Part shown: one piece after another, positions 44,984 to 55,378 of the stretch
Layout of the letters: each line of letters begins with the position of its first letter
How positions within the stretch are numbered: position 1 is the first letter of the stretch
Assembly (NCBI RefSeq): GCF_014269225.2
Contig: NZ_CP077097.1
Location: forward strand, 192,001 to 256,000
Reading direction: 5' to 3'
Length of the DNA: 64,000 nucleotides
Source of the DNA: Pseudomonas anuradhapurensis
GTDB taxonomy: Bacteria > Pseudomonadota > Gammaproteobacteria > Pseudomonadales > Pseudomonadaceae
Made by a program: the position numbers and the translations under genes
The notes under the pieces: model-generated
Told to the model about the DNA's origin: nothing
The model's input: the letters and a program-made list of their open reading frames with translations, nothing else
Database searches by the model: none

Positions 44984-46983
44984 GTGCACCGATCCCATCC
45001 CTTGCCACTGGCAAGATCCGCATGAACCCCCCAGTGTTCTATTTCGCGGCGAGTTTCATCCTGCTCTTCGGCCTCGTGGTCATTGCCAACCCGCGCAGTG
45101 CCGGCGACTGGTTGCTGGCAGCGCAGAACTGGGCGGCCAACACGGTCGGCTGGTACTACATGCTGGCGATGACGCTGTACCTGGTCTTCGTGGTGGTCAC
45201 CGCCTTGTCCGGCTACGGCAAGATCAAGCTCGGTGCCGACCACGACGAACCCGAGTTCAGCTACCTGTCGTGGGCTGGCATGCTGTTCGCCGCTGGTATC
45301 AGCATCACCCTGTTTTTCTTCTGCGTTTCCGAGCCGCTGACCCACATGCTGCAGCCGCCCCAGGGTGAGGCGGGCACGGCCGAGGCCGGGCGCCAGGCCA
45401 TGCAGATCCTGTTCCTGCACTGGGGCCTGCATGGCTGGGGCGTGTTCGCCTTCGTCGGCATGGCCCTGGCCTACTTCGCCTACCGGCACAACCTGCCGCT
45501 GGCCTTGCGGTCGGCGCTGTACCCGCTGATCGGCAAGCGCATCAACGGGCCGATCGGCTACGCGGTGGACGGCTTTGGCATCATTGCCACGGTGTTCGGC
45601 CTGGGTGCCGACATGGGCTTTGGCGTGCTGCACCTGAATGCCGGCCTCGATTACCTGTTCGGCATCAGCCATAGCCAGTGGGTGCAAGTGCTGCTGATCG
45701 TCCTGATGATGGGCGCGGCGGTCGCCGTGGCCGTCGCCGGGGTGGAGAAGGGCGTGCGGGTGATGAGCGACATCAACCTGTTCCTGGCCTGCGCGCTGTT
45801 GCTGTTCGTGCTGTTCGCCGGGCCTACCCAGCACCTGTTCAACACCTTGATCCAGAACCTTGGCGATTATCTCGGGGCCCTGCCGCGCAAGAGCTTCGAT
45901 GTGTATGCCTACGGCGAGAACAGCGGCTGGCTGGGCGGCTGGACGGTGTTCTACTGGGCCTGGTGGATTGCCTGGGCGCCGTTCGTGGGGCTGTTCATCG
46001 CCCGTATCTCCCGCGGCCGTACCATTCGCGAGTTTGTCTTCGGCGTACTGCTGATTCCGCTGGGCTTCACCCTGGCGTGGATGTCGATCTTCGGCAACAG
46101 CGCCCTGGACCAGGTCATCAACCACGGCATGACCGCGCTGGGCCAGTCGGCGCTGGATAACCCGGCGATGAGCCTGTACTTGTTGCTGGAAACCTACCCC
46201 TGGAGCAAGACGGTGATCGCCGTGACGGTGTTCATCAGCTTCGTGTTCTTCGTCACTTCTGCCGACTCGGGCACCGTGGTGCTGTCGACCTTGTCGGCAA
46301 CCGGGGGTGATGCCGACGAGGACGGGCCGAACTGGCTGCGGATCTTCTGGGGCGCGATGACGGCGCTGATCACCAGCGCGCTGCTGTTCGCCGGCAGCAT
46401 CGATTCGCTGAAGTCGGCAGTGGTGCTGACTTCGCTGCCGTTCTCGCTGATCTTGCTGTGCATGATGTGGGGGCTGCACAAGGCGTTCTACCTGGAGTCG
46501 CAACGGCAGATCGCGCAGATGCACTCGCTGGCCCCGTTCGCGCAGTCTCGTCGCGGGCGCGGCGGCTGGCGTCAGCGCCTGAGCCAGGCGGTGCATTTCC
46601 CGTCGCGCGACGAGGTGTACCGCTTCATGGACGACGTGGTGCGCCCGGCAATCGCCGATGTGCGCGATGTGTTCGAGCAGAAGGGCCTGGTGCTGATTAC
46701 CCAGGACGACCCGAGCCATGACAACGTCAGCCTGAAGATTGGCCATGGCGAAGAACAGCCGTTCATCTACCAGGTGCAGATGCGTGGCTACTTCACGCCA
46801 TCGTTCGCCCTCGGTGGGCTGGGCACCCAGGAGTTGAAGAACCGTCGTTACTACCGGGCAGAGGTGCACCTGAGCGAAGGCAGCCAGAACTATGACCTGG
46901 TGGGCTATAGCAGGGAGCAGATCATCAACGACATCCTCGACCAGTACGAACGGCACATGCAGTTCCTGCACCTGGTCAGGTAA
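44980..46983 (+). CDS. BCCT-family carrier (BetT-like)
   Basis: A 667-residue betaine/choline/carnitine transporter: 12 helices over about residues 15-510, including the GMLFAAGISITLFFFCVSEPL and HWGLHGWGVFAFVGMALAYFAYR segments (the GxxxG and Trp-rich substrate region), then a cytoplasmic C-tail of about 150 residues as in BetT-type carriers. The nearest family function is choline import; but it stands among sulfur genes and beside tauD, so a sulfur-containing zwitterion such as taurine or DMSP is also possible. No bet genes are near. Confidence 0.87.
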   Translation: MSAPIPSLATGKIRMNPPVFYFAASFILLFGLVVIANPRSAGDWLLAAQNWAANTVGWYYMLAMTLYLVFVVVTALSGYGKIKLGADHDEPEFSYLSWAGMLFAAGISITLFFFCVSEPLTHMLQPPQGEAGTAEAGRQAMQILFLHWGLHGWGVFAFVGMALAYFAYRHNLPLALRSALYPLIGKRINGPIGYAVDGFGIIATVFGLGADMGFGVLHLNAGLDYLFGISHSQWVQVLLIVLMMGAAVAVAVAGVEKGVRVMSDINLFLACALLLFVLFAGPTQHLFNTLIQNLGDYLGALPRKSFDVYAYGENSGWLGGWTVFYWAWWIAWAPFVGLFIARISRGRTIREFVFGVLLIPLGFTLAWMSIFGNSALDQVINHGMTALGQSALDNPAMSLYLLLETYPWSKTVIAVTVFISFVFFVTSADSGTVVLSTLSATGGDADEDGPNWLRIFWGAMTALITSALLFAGSIDSLKSAVVLTSLPFSLILLCMMWGLHKAFYLESQRQIAQMHSLAPFAQSRRGRGGWRQRLSQAVHFPSRDEVYRFMDDVVRPAIADVRDVFEQKGLVLITQDDPSHDNVSLKIGHGEEQPFIYQVQMRGYFTPSFALGGLGTQELKNRRYYRAEVHLSEGSQNYDLVGYSREQIINDILDQYERHMQFLHLVR

Positions 46984-46989
46984 CCCGCT

Positions 46990-47093
46990 GGGGGCCGCGT
47001 TGCGGCCCATCGCGACACAAGGCCGCTCCTGCAGCAAATCGCGTTCCCCTGTAGGAGCGGCCTTGTGTCGCGAAAGGAGGCCGAAGGCCTCCC
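46990..47093. repeat. REP pair, class B
   Basis: ggggccgcgttgcggcccatcg... with an inverted core, then gtaggagcggccttgtgtcg..., between the convergent BCCT and tauD genes. Confidence 0.85.
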
Positions 47094-47103
47094 CAGGGCC
47101 CTG

Positions 47104-47985
<882 letters not shown>

Positions 47986-48825
47986 TCAGTGGCTTTGCCC
48001 GTGCCACGGCACCAGTTTGCGTTGCAGGGCGCGCAGGCCCATCTCCAGGGCGAAGGCGATCAGGGCGATCAGCAGGATGCCCAGCACCACCACATCGGTT
48101 ACCAGGAACTGCGCCGCCGACTGCACCATGAAGCCCAGGCCGCTGGTAGCCGCGATCAGCTCTGCGGCCACCAGGGTCGACCAGCCAACCCCCAGGCCGA
48201 TACGCAGGCCGGTGAGGATGTCCGGCAAGGCGCTGGGCAGGATCACATGGCGGATCAGCTGGGCCCTGGTAGCGCCCAATGATTGCGCCGCGCGCAGCTT
48301 GGCCGGGTCGACCGTGCGCACGCCGGTGGCTGTGGCAATGGCGATAGGCGCGAAGATCGCCAGGTAGATCAGCAGCACCTTCGACAGCTCGCCGATGCCG
48401 CACCAGATGACGATCAGTGGCAGGTAGGCCAGCGGTGGGATCGGCCGGTAGAACTCGATCAACGGGTCGAGAATGCCACGCGCTACGCGGTTGTAGCCGA
48501 TGGCGATGCCCACCGGAATGGCAGTAAGGGTGGCGGCCAGCAGGGCTACGCCGATGCGTCTCAGGCTGGCACCCAGGTGCTGCCACAGGCTGGCGTCCAT
48601 GTAGCCCTGGGTCAGCAAGGTCCAGGCCCTGGCCCCGATATCGGCCGGCGAGGGCAGGAACAGCGGCTCGATCCAGCCGGCTGCGGTCACCAGCCACCAG
48701 GCCAGCAGCAGGCCGGCCAGGGTCAGCGTGCTGATCCAGCGGGTGGCCAGGGGGGCGCGCAGCCTCGCGACTGGCCGGGGTTGGGTGTTGTGTTTGCCGG
48801 TAACCGGCAGGTCCAGGCTGCTCAT
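47986..48825 (-). CDS. tauC: Taurine ABC transporter permease
   Basis: A 279-residue six-helix permease of the TauC/SsuC group. The first 30 residues are a polar cytoplasmic tail; the transport loop is [46 protein letters not shown]. It overlaps tauB by 4 bases and precedes tauD. Expected to form the taurine channel with TauA and TauB. Confidence 0.93.
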   Translation of the reverse strand: MSSLDLPVTGKHNTQPRPVARLRAPLATRWISTLTLAGLLLAWWLVTAAGWIEPLFLPSPADIGARAWTLLTQGYMDASLWQHLGASLRRIGVALLAATLTAIPVGIAIGYNRVARGILDPLIEFYRPIPPLAYLPLIVIWCGIGELSKVLLIYLAIFAPIAIATATGVRTVDPAKLRAAQSLGATRAQLIRHVILPSALPDILTGLRIGLGVGWSTLVAAELIAATSGLGFMVQSAAQFLVTDVVVLGILLIALIAFALEMGLRALQRKLVPWHGQSH

Positions 48826-49610
48826 ACGCGCTCCTGCAGGCTTTGCCGTTGCGAGAACACCCGCGCCAGCACATGCTCGCGGGTTTCGATGAAGGCCGGG
48901 TCGGACTTGATCGCCCGGGCCGGTTCGCCGGCCGCATGGCGCTGGCCGAAATCCAGTTGCAGGCGTTCCACCACGCGACCTGGGTTGGGTGCCAGCAGCA
49001 CCAGCTCGCTGGCCAGAAACACCGCTTCTTCGATGTCATGGGTAATCAGGAACACCGGCTTGGCGGTGCGTTGCCACACCTGCAGCAACAGCTCCTGCAT
49101 CTGCTCGCGGGTAAAGGCATCGAGCGCGCCGAACGGTTCGTCCATCAGCAGTACCCGAGGGTCGGCTGCCAGCGCCCGAGCCAGGCCCACGCGCTGCTTC
49201 TGGCCGCCAGACAATTGCCAGATACGTCGCTCGGCAAAACCGTCGAGGTCGACCAGGGCCAGCATTTCGCGGGCCTTGGCTTCGCGCTCGGCGTGGGGCA
49301 TGCCGGCCAGTTCCAGGCCGAAGGCGACATTGGCCAGCACGTTCTGCCAGGGCAGCAGGGCATCGTCCTGGAACACCACGCCACGCTCGGCTCCGGGGCC
49401 CTGGACGGGCATGCCGTCCAGCGTGATGCGCCCGCCGCTGGGGGCGACGAAGCCGGCGATCAGGTTGAGCAGCGAGGTCTTGCCGCTGCCGGAAGGCCCC
49501 AGGGCCACCAGCAATTGGCGCGGCCCCAGGCTCAGGTTGATGTCGGCCAGCACCGGGGTAGCGGCGCCGGGGTACTGTGCGCTGATGCGCTCCAGCTCGA
49601 GCAAGGCCAT
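48822..49610 (-). CDS. tauB: Taurine ABC transporter ATP-binding protein
   Basis: A 262-residue ATPase: [45 protein letters not shown] and [19 protein letters not shown], the block order of the TauB/SsuB/NrtD group. A 27-base gap to tauA and 4-base overlap with tauC place it second in tauABCD. Confidence 0.93.
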   Translation of the reverse strand: MALLELERISAQYPGAATPVLADINLSLGPRQLLVALGPSGSGKTSLLNLIAGFVAPSGGRITLDGMPVQGPGAERGVVFQDDALLPWQNVLANVAFGLELAGMPHAEREAKAREMLALVDLDGFAERRIWQLSGGQKQRVGLARALAADPRVLLMDEPFGALDAFTREQMQELLLQVWQRTAKPVFLITHDIEEAVFLASELVLLAPNPGRVVERLQLDFGQRHAAGEPARAIKSDPAFIETREHVLARVFSQRQSLQERV

Positions 49611-49637
49611 GGCAGGCTCCGGTCGGTTTCTACAGGC

Positions 49638-50609
49638 TTAGTTGGGCAGGTATTGGGCACTGACGTATGGCGCGTAGTCCGGCAGTACCGCGTCGACCTT
49701 GCCTTGCTGCTTGAGGAATGTGGCCGTGTCGGTCAGCGCCTGGGTGGTCGGCGTGCCCAGCGCACTGGCCTGGTCGGCTGCCAGCGGGTAGACGTTGCCC
49801 TGCAGCAGTACCGGGATATCGGTAGGCTTGGCACCGGACAGCTTGGCCAGCTTGGCGACGTTGTCGGGGTTGGCCAGCCAGGCTTTCGGGTCCTTGCGGT
49901 AGTCGGCGTAGGCGTCGAGGGTCACCTTGGCGAAGGCCTTGACCACGTCCGGGTGCTTGGCGGCGAAGTCCTTGCGCACGATCCACGCGTCGAAGGTCGG
50001 CGCGCCTTTTGCGGCCAGCTCGCCCGAGGTAATCAGCACCTTGCCGTTCTCCTTGGCCACGCCCAGGGCCGGGTCCCATACATAGGTCGCGTCGATGTCG
50101 CCACGCTTCCAGGCAGCAATGATTGCTGGCGGTGCGAGGTTGAGGATCTGCACTTTGGACGGGTCGATGTTCCAGCTTTTCAGCGCTGCCAGCAGGCTGT
50201 AGTGGCCGGTGGAGACGAACGGCACGGCAACTTTCTTGCCGACCAGGTCTTGCGGTGTGTTGATGCCATCGCGCGCGACCAGTGCCTCACCGGCGCCAAT
50301 CTGCGTGGCGATGAGGAAGGTTTCGACCGGCAGCTTGCGGGTGGCGGCGGCGGCCAGCGGGCTGGAGCCCAGGTAGCCGATTTGTACATCGCCGCTGGCC
50401 ACGGCCGTGATCACGTCGGCGCCATTATCGAACTTGCGCCAGTCGATGCTGGCCTTGCTGGCCTTTTCGTAGGTGCCGTCGACCTGTGCGACTTTGGCGG
50501 GGTCGACGGTGGTCTGGTAGGCCACGGTCAGGTCGGCAGCCTGTGCCAGCCAGCTGGCGCTGGCGAGGGTCAGGGCGGCGAACAGGCGCAGCGGAGCGTG
50601 CGGGATCAT
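49638..50609 (-). CDS. tauA: Taurine-binding periplasmic protein
   Basis: A 323-residue aliphatic-sulfonate/taurine-type binding protein with a signal peptide (RLFAALTLASASWLAQAAD). The mature start LTVAYQTTVDPAKVAQVDG, the FDNGADVITAVASGDVQIGYLGSSPLAAAATRKLP block and the DATYVWDPALGVAKENGKVLI block match TauA (Trp and Gly residues lining the sulfonate site). First gene of tauABCD; an AT-rich stretch upstream (50660-50690) is its likely promoter region. Confidence 0.94.
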   Translation of the reverse strand: MIPHAPLRLFAALTLASASWLAQAADLTVAYQTTVDPAKVAQVDGTYEKASKASIDWRKFDNGADVITAVASGDVQIGYLGSSPLAAAATRKLPVETFLIATQIGAGEALVARDGINTPQDLVGKKVAVPFVSTGHYSLLAALKSWNIDPSKVQILNLAPPAIIAAWKRGDIDATYVWDPALGVAKENGKVLITSGELAAKGAPTFDAWIVRKDFAAKHPDVVKAFAKVTLDAYADYRKDPKAWLANPDNVAKLAKLSGAKPTDIPVLLQGNVYPLAADQASALGTPTTQALTDTATFLKQQGKVDAVLPDYAPYVSAQYLPN

Positions 50610-50744
50610 GGTGAACCTCTCGTCAGCAATCGGTGTGATGGATGGCGAAAAGGCTAAATGATCTAAGAAAACTAAAATAAATAACTTTTTTGCATTAGCT
50701 TAGGAGCCGATCGTCTGAATTCGCCGTCTGTCTTTACCCGATTC

Positions 50745-50862
50745 GTGTAGGAGCGGCCTTGTGTCGCGATGGGCCGCAAGGCGGCCCCCGGCAATTTTTC
50801 GGTGCTAGCTGAAATTCTGGGGCTGCTTCGCACCCCATCGCGACGCAAGGCCGCTCCTACAC
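50745..50862. repeat. REP pair, class B
   Basis: gtgtaggagcggccttgtgtcg... and its inverse ending gacgcaaggccgctcctacac, with ggccgcaaggcggcc and ggggctgcttcgcacccc stems between. Confidence 0.87.
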
Positions 50863-50950
50863 AGGGTGCGTCAGCAAGGGTGATTTCACGCAATGGCGAA
50901 ATGCGAGAGGGCTGCTAGGCTTTTCCGTCCTGATAGAACGATGTGGAATT

Positions 50951-50991
50951 AGGTTATGAGCAAACGTTTGCAAATAACCATAGGTTATGAG
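50951..50991. promoter_or_regulatory. Operator-like array of direct and inverted repeats
   Basis: The decamer aggttatgag occurs at 50951-50960 and 50982-50991 (31-base period, about three helix turns). Between them are a perfect 12-base palindrome gcaaacgtttgc (50960-50971) and an ataacc that faces the second ggttat across three bases. This suggests binding by one or two dimeric regulators of the OprE-type gene. Confidence 0.55.
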
Positions 50992-51254
50992 TGACCCGGT
51001 TGTTACTACGAATGGCTGTAACAGTTCCTAACATATTCCAGAAAAATCTTACCAATTCATAAAACGGTCATTTTGGATTTATAGGATTGTCATTATCCTG
51101 TAGCGCAGGGGGCGTCTTAGACCAAAGTCGCGAAACGTTTAGAAACGATTGACTTAATGGTCACGCTTTGGGACTAAATCGCCAATCCAGGTGAGCGGGG
51201 CAACAGATCCTGCCGCCAGAGATACACAAGAATTAGAACGTAGAGGAGCAAAAT

Positions 51255-52595
51255 ATGTACAAGTCCAGCCTGGCCCTGGCCGTGGCATTGGGGGTTCTCG
51301 CCCAGCAAGCAGGCGCTGCCGGTTTCGTTGAAGACAGCAAACTGTCGCTCAGCTCGCGCACCATGTACTTCAACAACGACAACCGTGAAGCCCACGCTAC
51401 CGGCACTGCTGAGCGTCCGGACCAGCGTGAGTCGGGCCAAGGCTTCAAGCTCGACTACATCTCGGGCTTTACCCAAGGCACCGTAGGCTTCGGTGTTGAT
51501 GCCCAGGCGCTGTGGGGTATTCACCTGGATGGCGGCGAGGGTTACCACAAGTCCGGCTTCTTCCCGGATGACGGCAAAGGTTCCGCTGCCCAGTGGGCCC
51601 GTTTCGGTGCCAATGCCAAGGCGCGCTTCTCCAAGACTGAAGCGCATTTCGGTAGCGCGCTCGCACCGAACCTGCCGATCCTGGTTTCCAACGATGGTCG
51701 TCTGCTGCCACAAACCTTCGAGGGTGGCACCATCCAGTCGAAGGAAATCGACAACCTGACCATCAACGCCGGTCAGCTGACCCACGCCATGGGCCGTGCT
51801 TCGAGCAACCGTACCGGTCTGTCTGTTGCCGGTTCCAATGCCGAGAGCAACAAGTTCCGCTACGGTGGCCTGGACTACAAGCTCACTCCAGACCTGACCC
51901 TGCAGTACTACTACTCGAACCTGGAAGACTTCTACAAGCAGCACTTCCTGGGCGCCACCCACGTGTTCAAGATCGCTGACGACCAGTCGTTCAAGACCGA
52001 CCTGCGCTACTTCGACAGCAGCAGCGACGGCAAGAATGGCAACGACAGCGCTTACAACTTCAACAACAACGGTGGCTACGCCAAGAACACCGGCGAGATC
52101 GACAACAAGACCTGGTCGGCCATGTTCACCTATACCCTGGGTGGCCACGCGCTGATGGTCGGCCACCAGCAGGTGGGTGACGACGGTGGCTTCGTATGGT
52201 TGAACCAGGGCAGCCTGACCAACGACAGCGGTACCTCCGAAGGCGCTGCAGGTTCCAGCTTCTACCTGTTCACCGACAGCATGATCAACCAGTTCGCCCG
52301 TGCTGGCGAAAACACTACCTTCGGTCAGTACTCCTATGACTTCGCGGCCCTGGGTGTGCCAGGCCTGAAGGCATCGCTTGCTTACCTGCGTGGTGACGAT
52401 ATCCGCAACAAGTCGGGCAACGGCACCTACAACGAATGGGAACGCGATGCGCGCATCGACTACACCCTTCAGGAAGGCACCTTCAAAGGCCTGGGCTTCA
52501 GCCTGCGCCAAGGCGTCTACCGTGGGTCCGGCGAGAGCAGCGCCGACCAGGATCAGGCTCGCTTCATCGTGAACTACACTTACAGCTTCCTGTAA
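51255..52595 (+). CDS. OprD-family outer-membrane porin (OprE-like)
   Basis: A 446-residue OprD-family beta-barrel with signal peptide (KSSLALAVALGVLAQQAGA). Typical segments: GFVEDSKLSLSSRTMYFNNDNRE, GFKLDYISGFTQGTVGFGVDAQALWG, FSKTEAHFGSALAPNLPILVSNDGRLLPQTFEGG, and a final FIVNYTYSFL ending in hydrophobic residues and Leu. OprE/OprQ-type members are often induced under poor nutrient or oxygen conditions. A strong terminator follows. Located between tau and lsfA/ssu, it may admit sulfonates, but the substrate is unknown. Confidence 0.88.
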   Translation: MYKSSLALAVALGVLAQQAGAAGFVEDSKLSLSSRTMYFNNDNREAHATGTAERPDQRESGQGFKLDYISGFTQGTVGFGVDAQALWGIHLDGGEGYHKSGFFPDDGKGSAAQWARFGANAKARFSKTEAHFGSALAPNLPILVSNDGRLLPQTFEGGTIQSKEIDNLTINAGQLTHAMGRASSNRTGLSVAGSNAESNKFRYGGLDYKLTPDLTLQYYYSNLEDFYKQHFLGATHVFKIADDQSFKTDLRYFDSSSDGKNGNDSAYNFNNNGGYAKNTGEIDNKTWSAMFTYTLGGHALMVGHQQVGDDGGFVWLNQGSLTNDSGTSEGAAGSSFYLFTDSMINQFARAGENTTFGQYSYDFAALGVPGLKASLAYLRGDDIRNKSGNGTYNEWERDARIDYTLQEGTFKGLGFSLRQGVYRGSGESSADQDQARFIVNYTYSFL

Positions 52596-52610
52596 GCCGT
52601 AGTCACAAAG

Positions 52611-52640
52611 AAAGCCTCGCCTAGTGCGAGGCTTTTTTTA
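52611..52640 (+). terminator. Rho-independent terminator after the OprE-type gene
   Basis: AAGCCTCGC-CTAGT-GCGAGGCTTTTTTT: 7-8 base stem with a T7 tract, about 15 bases after the stop. Confidence 0.93.
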
Positions 52641-52761
52641 TGCCTGTCGTCGATAATTCCTTGGGGTTATAAATAAATCGTTATTTATTCTTTTTATTTC
52701 TCTCCGAGTACAGGCACATTCACTCCATGCACTACAGAACACAGCACAGGAGCCGCAGCCC

Positions 52762-53400
52762 ATGAGCCTCAAACTCGGTGATATCGCCCCCGATTTCGAA
52801 CAGGATTCCAGCGCAGGCAAGATCCGTTTCCACGAATGGCTGGGCAATAGCTGGGGCGTGTTGTTCTCCCACCCGGCCGACTTCACCCCGGTGTGCACCA
52901 CCGAGCTGGGCCTCACCGCCAAGCTCAAGGACGAATTCGCCAAGCGCGGGGTCAAGGCCATCGCCCTGTCGGTCGACCCGGTCGACTCGCACCAGCGCTG
53001 GATCGAGGACATCAACGAGACCCAGAACACCGTGGTCAACTTCCCGATCATCGCCGACGCCGACCGCAAGGTGTCCTACCTGTACGACCTGATCCATCCG
53101 AATGCCAGCGACACTCTCACCGTGCGCTCGCTGTTCGTTATCGACCCGAACAAGAAGGTGCGCCTGACCATCACCTATCCGGCCAGTACCGGGCGCAACT
53201 TCAACGAAATCCTGCGGGTGATCGACTCGCTGCAGCTGACTGACAACCACAAGGTGGCCACGCCTGGTAACTGGCAGGACGGTGACGAGGTGGTGATCGT
53301 GCCTTCGCTGAAGGACGAAGAGGAGATCAGGCAGCGCTTCCCCAAAGGTTACCGGGCAGTCAAACCCTACTTGCGTCTGACCCCGCAGCCTAATCGCTAA
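52762..53400 (+). CDS. lsfA: 1-Cys peroxiredoxin LsfA
   Basis: A 212-residue Prx6-type peroxiredoxin. The single peroxidatic Cys is C45 in HPADFTPVCTTELG; no resolving Cys is present in the C-terminal domain (GYRAVKPYLRLTPQP). The family reduces peroxides; Pseudomonas LsfA is known as a sulfonate-starvation-induced protein, in agreement with its place between the tau and ssu operons. An AT-rich stretch with aaataaa/ttatttatt lies upstream at 52671-52689, and a terminator follows. Confidence 0.94.
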   Translation: MSLKLGDIAPDFEQDSSAGKIRFHEWLGNSWGVLFSHPADFTPVCTTELGLTAKLKDEFAKRGVKAIALSVDPVDSHQRWIEDINETQNTVVNFPIIADADRKVSYLYDLIHPNASDTLTVRSLFVIDPNKKVRLTITYPASTGRNFNEILRVIDSLQLTDNHKVATPGNWQDGDEVVIVPSLKDEEEIRQRFPKGYRAVKPYLRLTPQPNR

Positions 53401-53677
53401 AGAATTCCTCGTTGCATTGCTCTTAGCCATAGCAGGGATATTCGGGCCGTTTCGACGGCCCTTTTTTATGCGTTTTGAGAATGTGAAGGCTGCCAGGTGC
53501 ATGCCTTGGGTTCTGGGGCGGCGCTCGATCTGACAGGCGCTGAACATGTCACGCCGAACACCCGGTAGCCCTCACCCGGCTATCTAAAAAATGGAATAAA
53601 CAAATGAAAAAATATGATTTCTAGGTATATGGCTGCGCTGGTAATGTCATTCCCAACCCAGACAAGGAAACGCTGCA
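53401..53677. promoter_or_regulatory. 277-base lsfA-ssuE spacer
   Basis: Holds the lsfA terminator (53444-53467), about 110 bases of no clear content, then an A-rich stretch (about 53586-53616) before the ssuE Shine-Dalgarno AAGGAAA. It is the likely promoter of the ssu operon. Confidence 0.5.
53444..53467 (+). terminator. Rho-independent terminator after lsfA
   Basis: GGGCCGT-TTCG-ACGGCCC followed by TTTTTT, 43 bases after the lsfA stop. Confidence 0.93.
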
Positions 53678-54271
53678 ATGTTGGTTGTCTCAATCGGTGG
53701 TAGCCCCAGTACCCGTTCACGCTCCGGCGTGCTGCTGCAGCGTTCGCGCCAGTGGCTGCAGGACCGTGGTGTCGAAGTGGTGACGTTCCAGGTACGCGAC
53801 TTCCCCGCCGAAGACCTGCTGCATGCCCGTTTCGACAGCCCGCAGGTGCAGCATTTCCAGCAACTGGTAGCCCAGGCCGATGGCCTGATCGTTGCCACCC
53901 CGGTGTACAAGGCTTCTTTTGCCGGCGCCCTGAAAACCTTGCTTGACCTGCTGCCCGAGCGGGCCTTGGCCAACAAGATCGTGTTGCCGATCGCCACCGG
54001 CGGCAGTATCGCCCACATGCTGGCGGTGGATTACGCACTGAAACCCGTGCTGTCGGCACTCAAGGCGCAGGAGACCCTGCAAGGGATCTTCGCCGACGAC
54101 AGCCAAATTGCCTACGCAGACGGCAGCAAGCCCGCGCAGCTGGTACCGGCGCTGGAACAACGCCTGCAGGATTCGCTGGAGACCTTCCACGTCGCCCTGG
54201 CCCGCCGGCCGCGCCCCGTGGCCCCCGGCGTGCTGGAAGAACGCCTGATCAGCGCTCGCTGGAGCATCTGA
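53678..54271 (+). CDS. ssuE: NAD(P)H-dependent FMN reductase SsuE
   Basis: A 197-residue flavodoxin-fold FMN reductase that supplies FMNH2 to SsuD and probably other two-component monooxygenases here. Family blocks: [12 protein letters not shown] (phosphate loop), [25 protein letters not shown] and [15 protein letters not shown]. First gene of ssuEADCBF; 84 bases before ssuA. Confidence 0.95.
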   Translation: MLVVSIGGSPSTRSRSGVLLQRSRQWLQDRGVEVVTFQVRDFPAEDLLHARFDSPQVQHFQQLVAQADGLIVATPVYKASFAGALKTLLDLLPERALANKIVLPIATGGSIAHMLAVDYALKPVLSALKAQETLQGIFADDSQIAYADGSKPAQLVPALEQRLQDSLETFHVALARRPRPVAPGVLEERLISARWSI

Positions 54272-54355
54272 CCGGCCTTATTTGCTTCACCACCTTACTC
54301 GCCCGACAACGAGGCAAGCAGGTACAACCCGAACCCCATCGCACAGGAGAGCGCC

Positions 54356-55321
54356 ATGCGCACAGTCTTCTTGCGTCGCGGTCTGGTCGCCCTGTTTGCG
54401 GCGGCTGTGTCCTTCGGCGCCATTACCCAAGCCCAGGCCGAGAGCCTGCGTATCGGCTATCAGAAATACGGCACCCTGGTGCTGCTCAAGGCCAAAGGCA
54501 CGCTGGAGAAGCGCCTGGCCGAGCAGGGCGTGCAGGTGCAGTGGACCGAATTCCCCGGCGGCCCGCAGCTGCTTGAAGGGTTGAATGTCGGCTCCATCGA
54601 TTTCGGTGTCACCGGCGAAACGCCGCCAGTGTTCGCCCAGGCCGCCGGTGCCGACCTGCTGTACGTCGCCTATGAGCCGCCAGCGCCGCACAGCGAGGCG
54701 ATCCTGTTGCCGAAGGGTTCGCCGGTACAGTCGGTCAAGGACCTCAAGGGCAAGAAAGTCGCCCTCAACAAGGGCTCCAACGTGCACTACCTGCTGGTCC
54801 GCGCGCTGCAAGATGCTGGCCTCAAGTACAGCGACATCCAGCCCGTCTACCTGCCACCGGCCGACGCCCGCGCCGCCTTCGAGCGCGGCAGCGTCGATGC
54901 CTGGGTGATCTGGGACCCCTACCAGGCGGCTGCCGAGCAACAGCTGCAGGCGCGTACCCTGCGCGACGGCAAAGGGCTGGTCGACAACCACCAGTTCTAC
55001 CTCGCTACCCGCAACTATGCGACCCAGCACCCGGCGGTGATCAACACCCTGATCGAAGAAGTCCGTGCGGTGGGCCAGTGGTCCCAGGCCAACCCGCAGC
55101 AGGTGACCGAGCAAGTCGCACCGCTGCTCGGCCTGCCCGCCGACATCACCCTGACCTCGGTCAAGCGCCAGGGCTATGGCGCCGCAGCGCTCACCCCGGA
55201 AGTGGTGGCCGCGCAACAGAAGATTGCCGACACGTTCCAGGCACTGAAGCTGATTCCCAAGCCGCTGAGCATCAAGGACGTGATCTGGACACCCCCGGCC
55301 AAGGTCGCCAGTGCGCCTTGA
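54356..55321 (+). CDS. ssuA: Aliphatic-sulfonate-binding protein
   Basis: A 321-residue periplasmic binding protein with signal peptide (RGLVALFAAAVSFGAITQAQAES). The mature part LRIGYQKYGTLVLLKAKGTLEKRLAEQGVQVQWTEFPGGPQLLEGLNVGSIDFGVTGETPP is the SsuA signature, as is DAWVIWDPYQAAAEQQ. Delivers alkanesulfonates to the SsuBC transporter. Followed after 57 bases by ssuD. Confidence 0.95.
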   Translation: MRTVFLRRGLVALFAAAVSFGAITQAQAESLRIGYQKYGTLVLLKAKGTLEKRLAEQGVQVQWTEFPGGPQLLEGLNVGSIDFGVTGETPPVFAQAAGADLLYVAYEPPAPHSEAILLPKGSPVQSVKDLKGKKVALNKGSNVHYLLVRALQDAGLKYSDIQPVYLPPADARAAFERGSVDAWVIWDPYQAAAEQQLQARTLRDGKGLVDNHQFYLATRNYATQHPAVINTLIEEVRAVGQWSQANPQQVTEQVAPLLGLPADITLTSVKRQGYGAAALTPEVVAAQQKIADTFQALKLIPKPLSIKDVIWTPPAKVASAP

Positions 55322-55378
55322 TTGACTTGCCGCGCCGGGGCCTTGCCCTGGCCGAGCCCCCTTGAGGAGACAACTCCA

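Larger units (their letters stand above)
50610..51254. promoter_or_regulatory. 645-base divergent region between tauA and the OprE-type porin
   Basis: No gene. It contains an AT-rich stretch with aaataaataac (50675-50685) upstream of tauA, a class B REP pair (50745-50862), and an operator-like array (50951-50991). It ends in a 260-base AT-richer porin leader; an AGGAG seven to eight bases before ATG 51255 sets the porin start. Confidence 0.6.

Noticed and set aside
44806..47037. 743-codon minus-strand frame opposite the BCCT gene
   Set aside because: Composition (His/Gln/Arg-rich, no domain) is that of an antisense shadow; the plus strand encodes an obvious 12-helix carrier.
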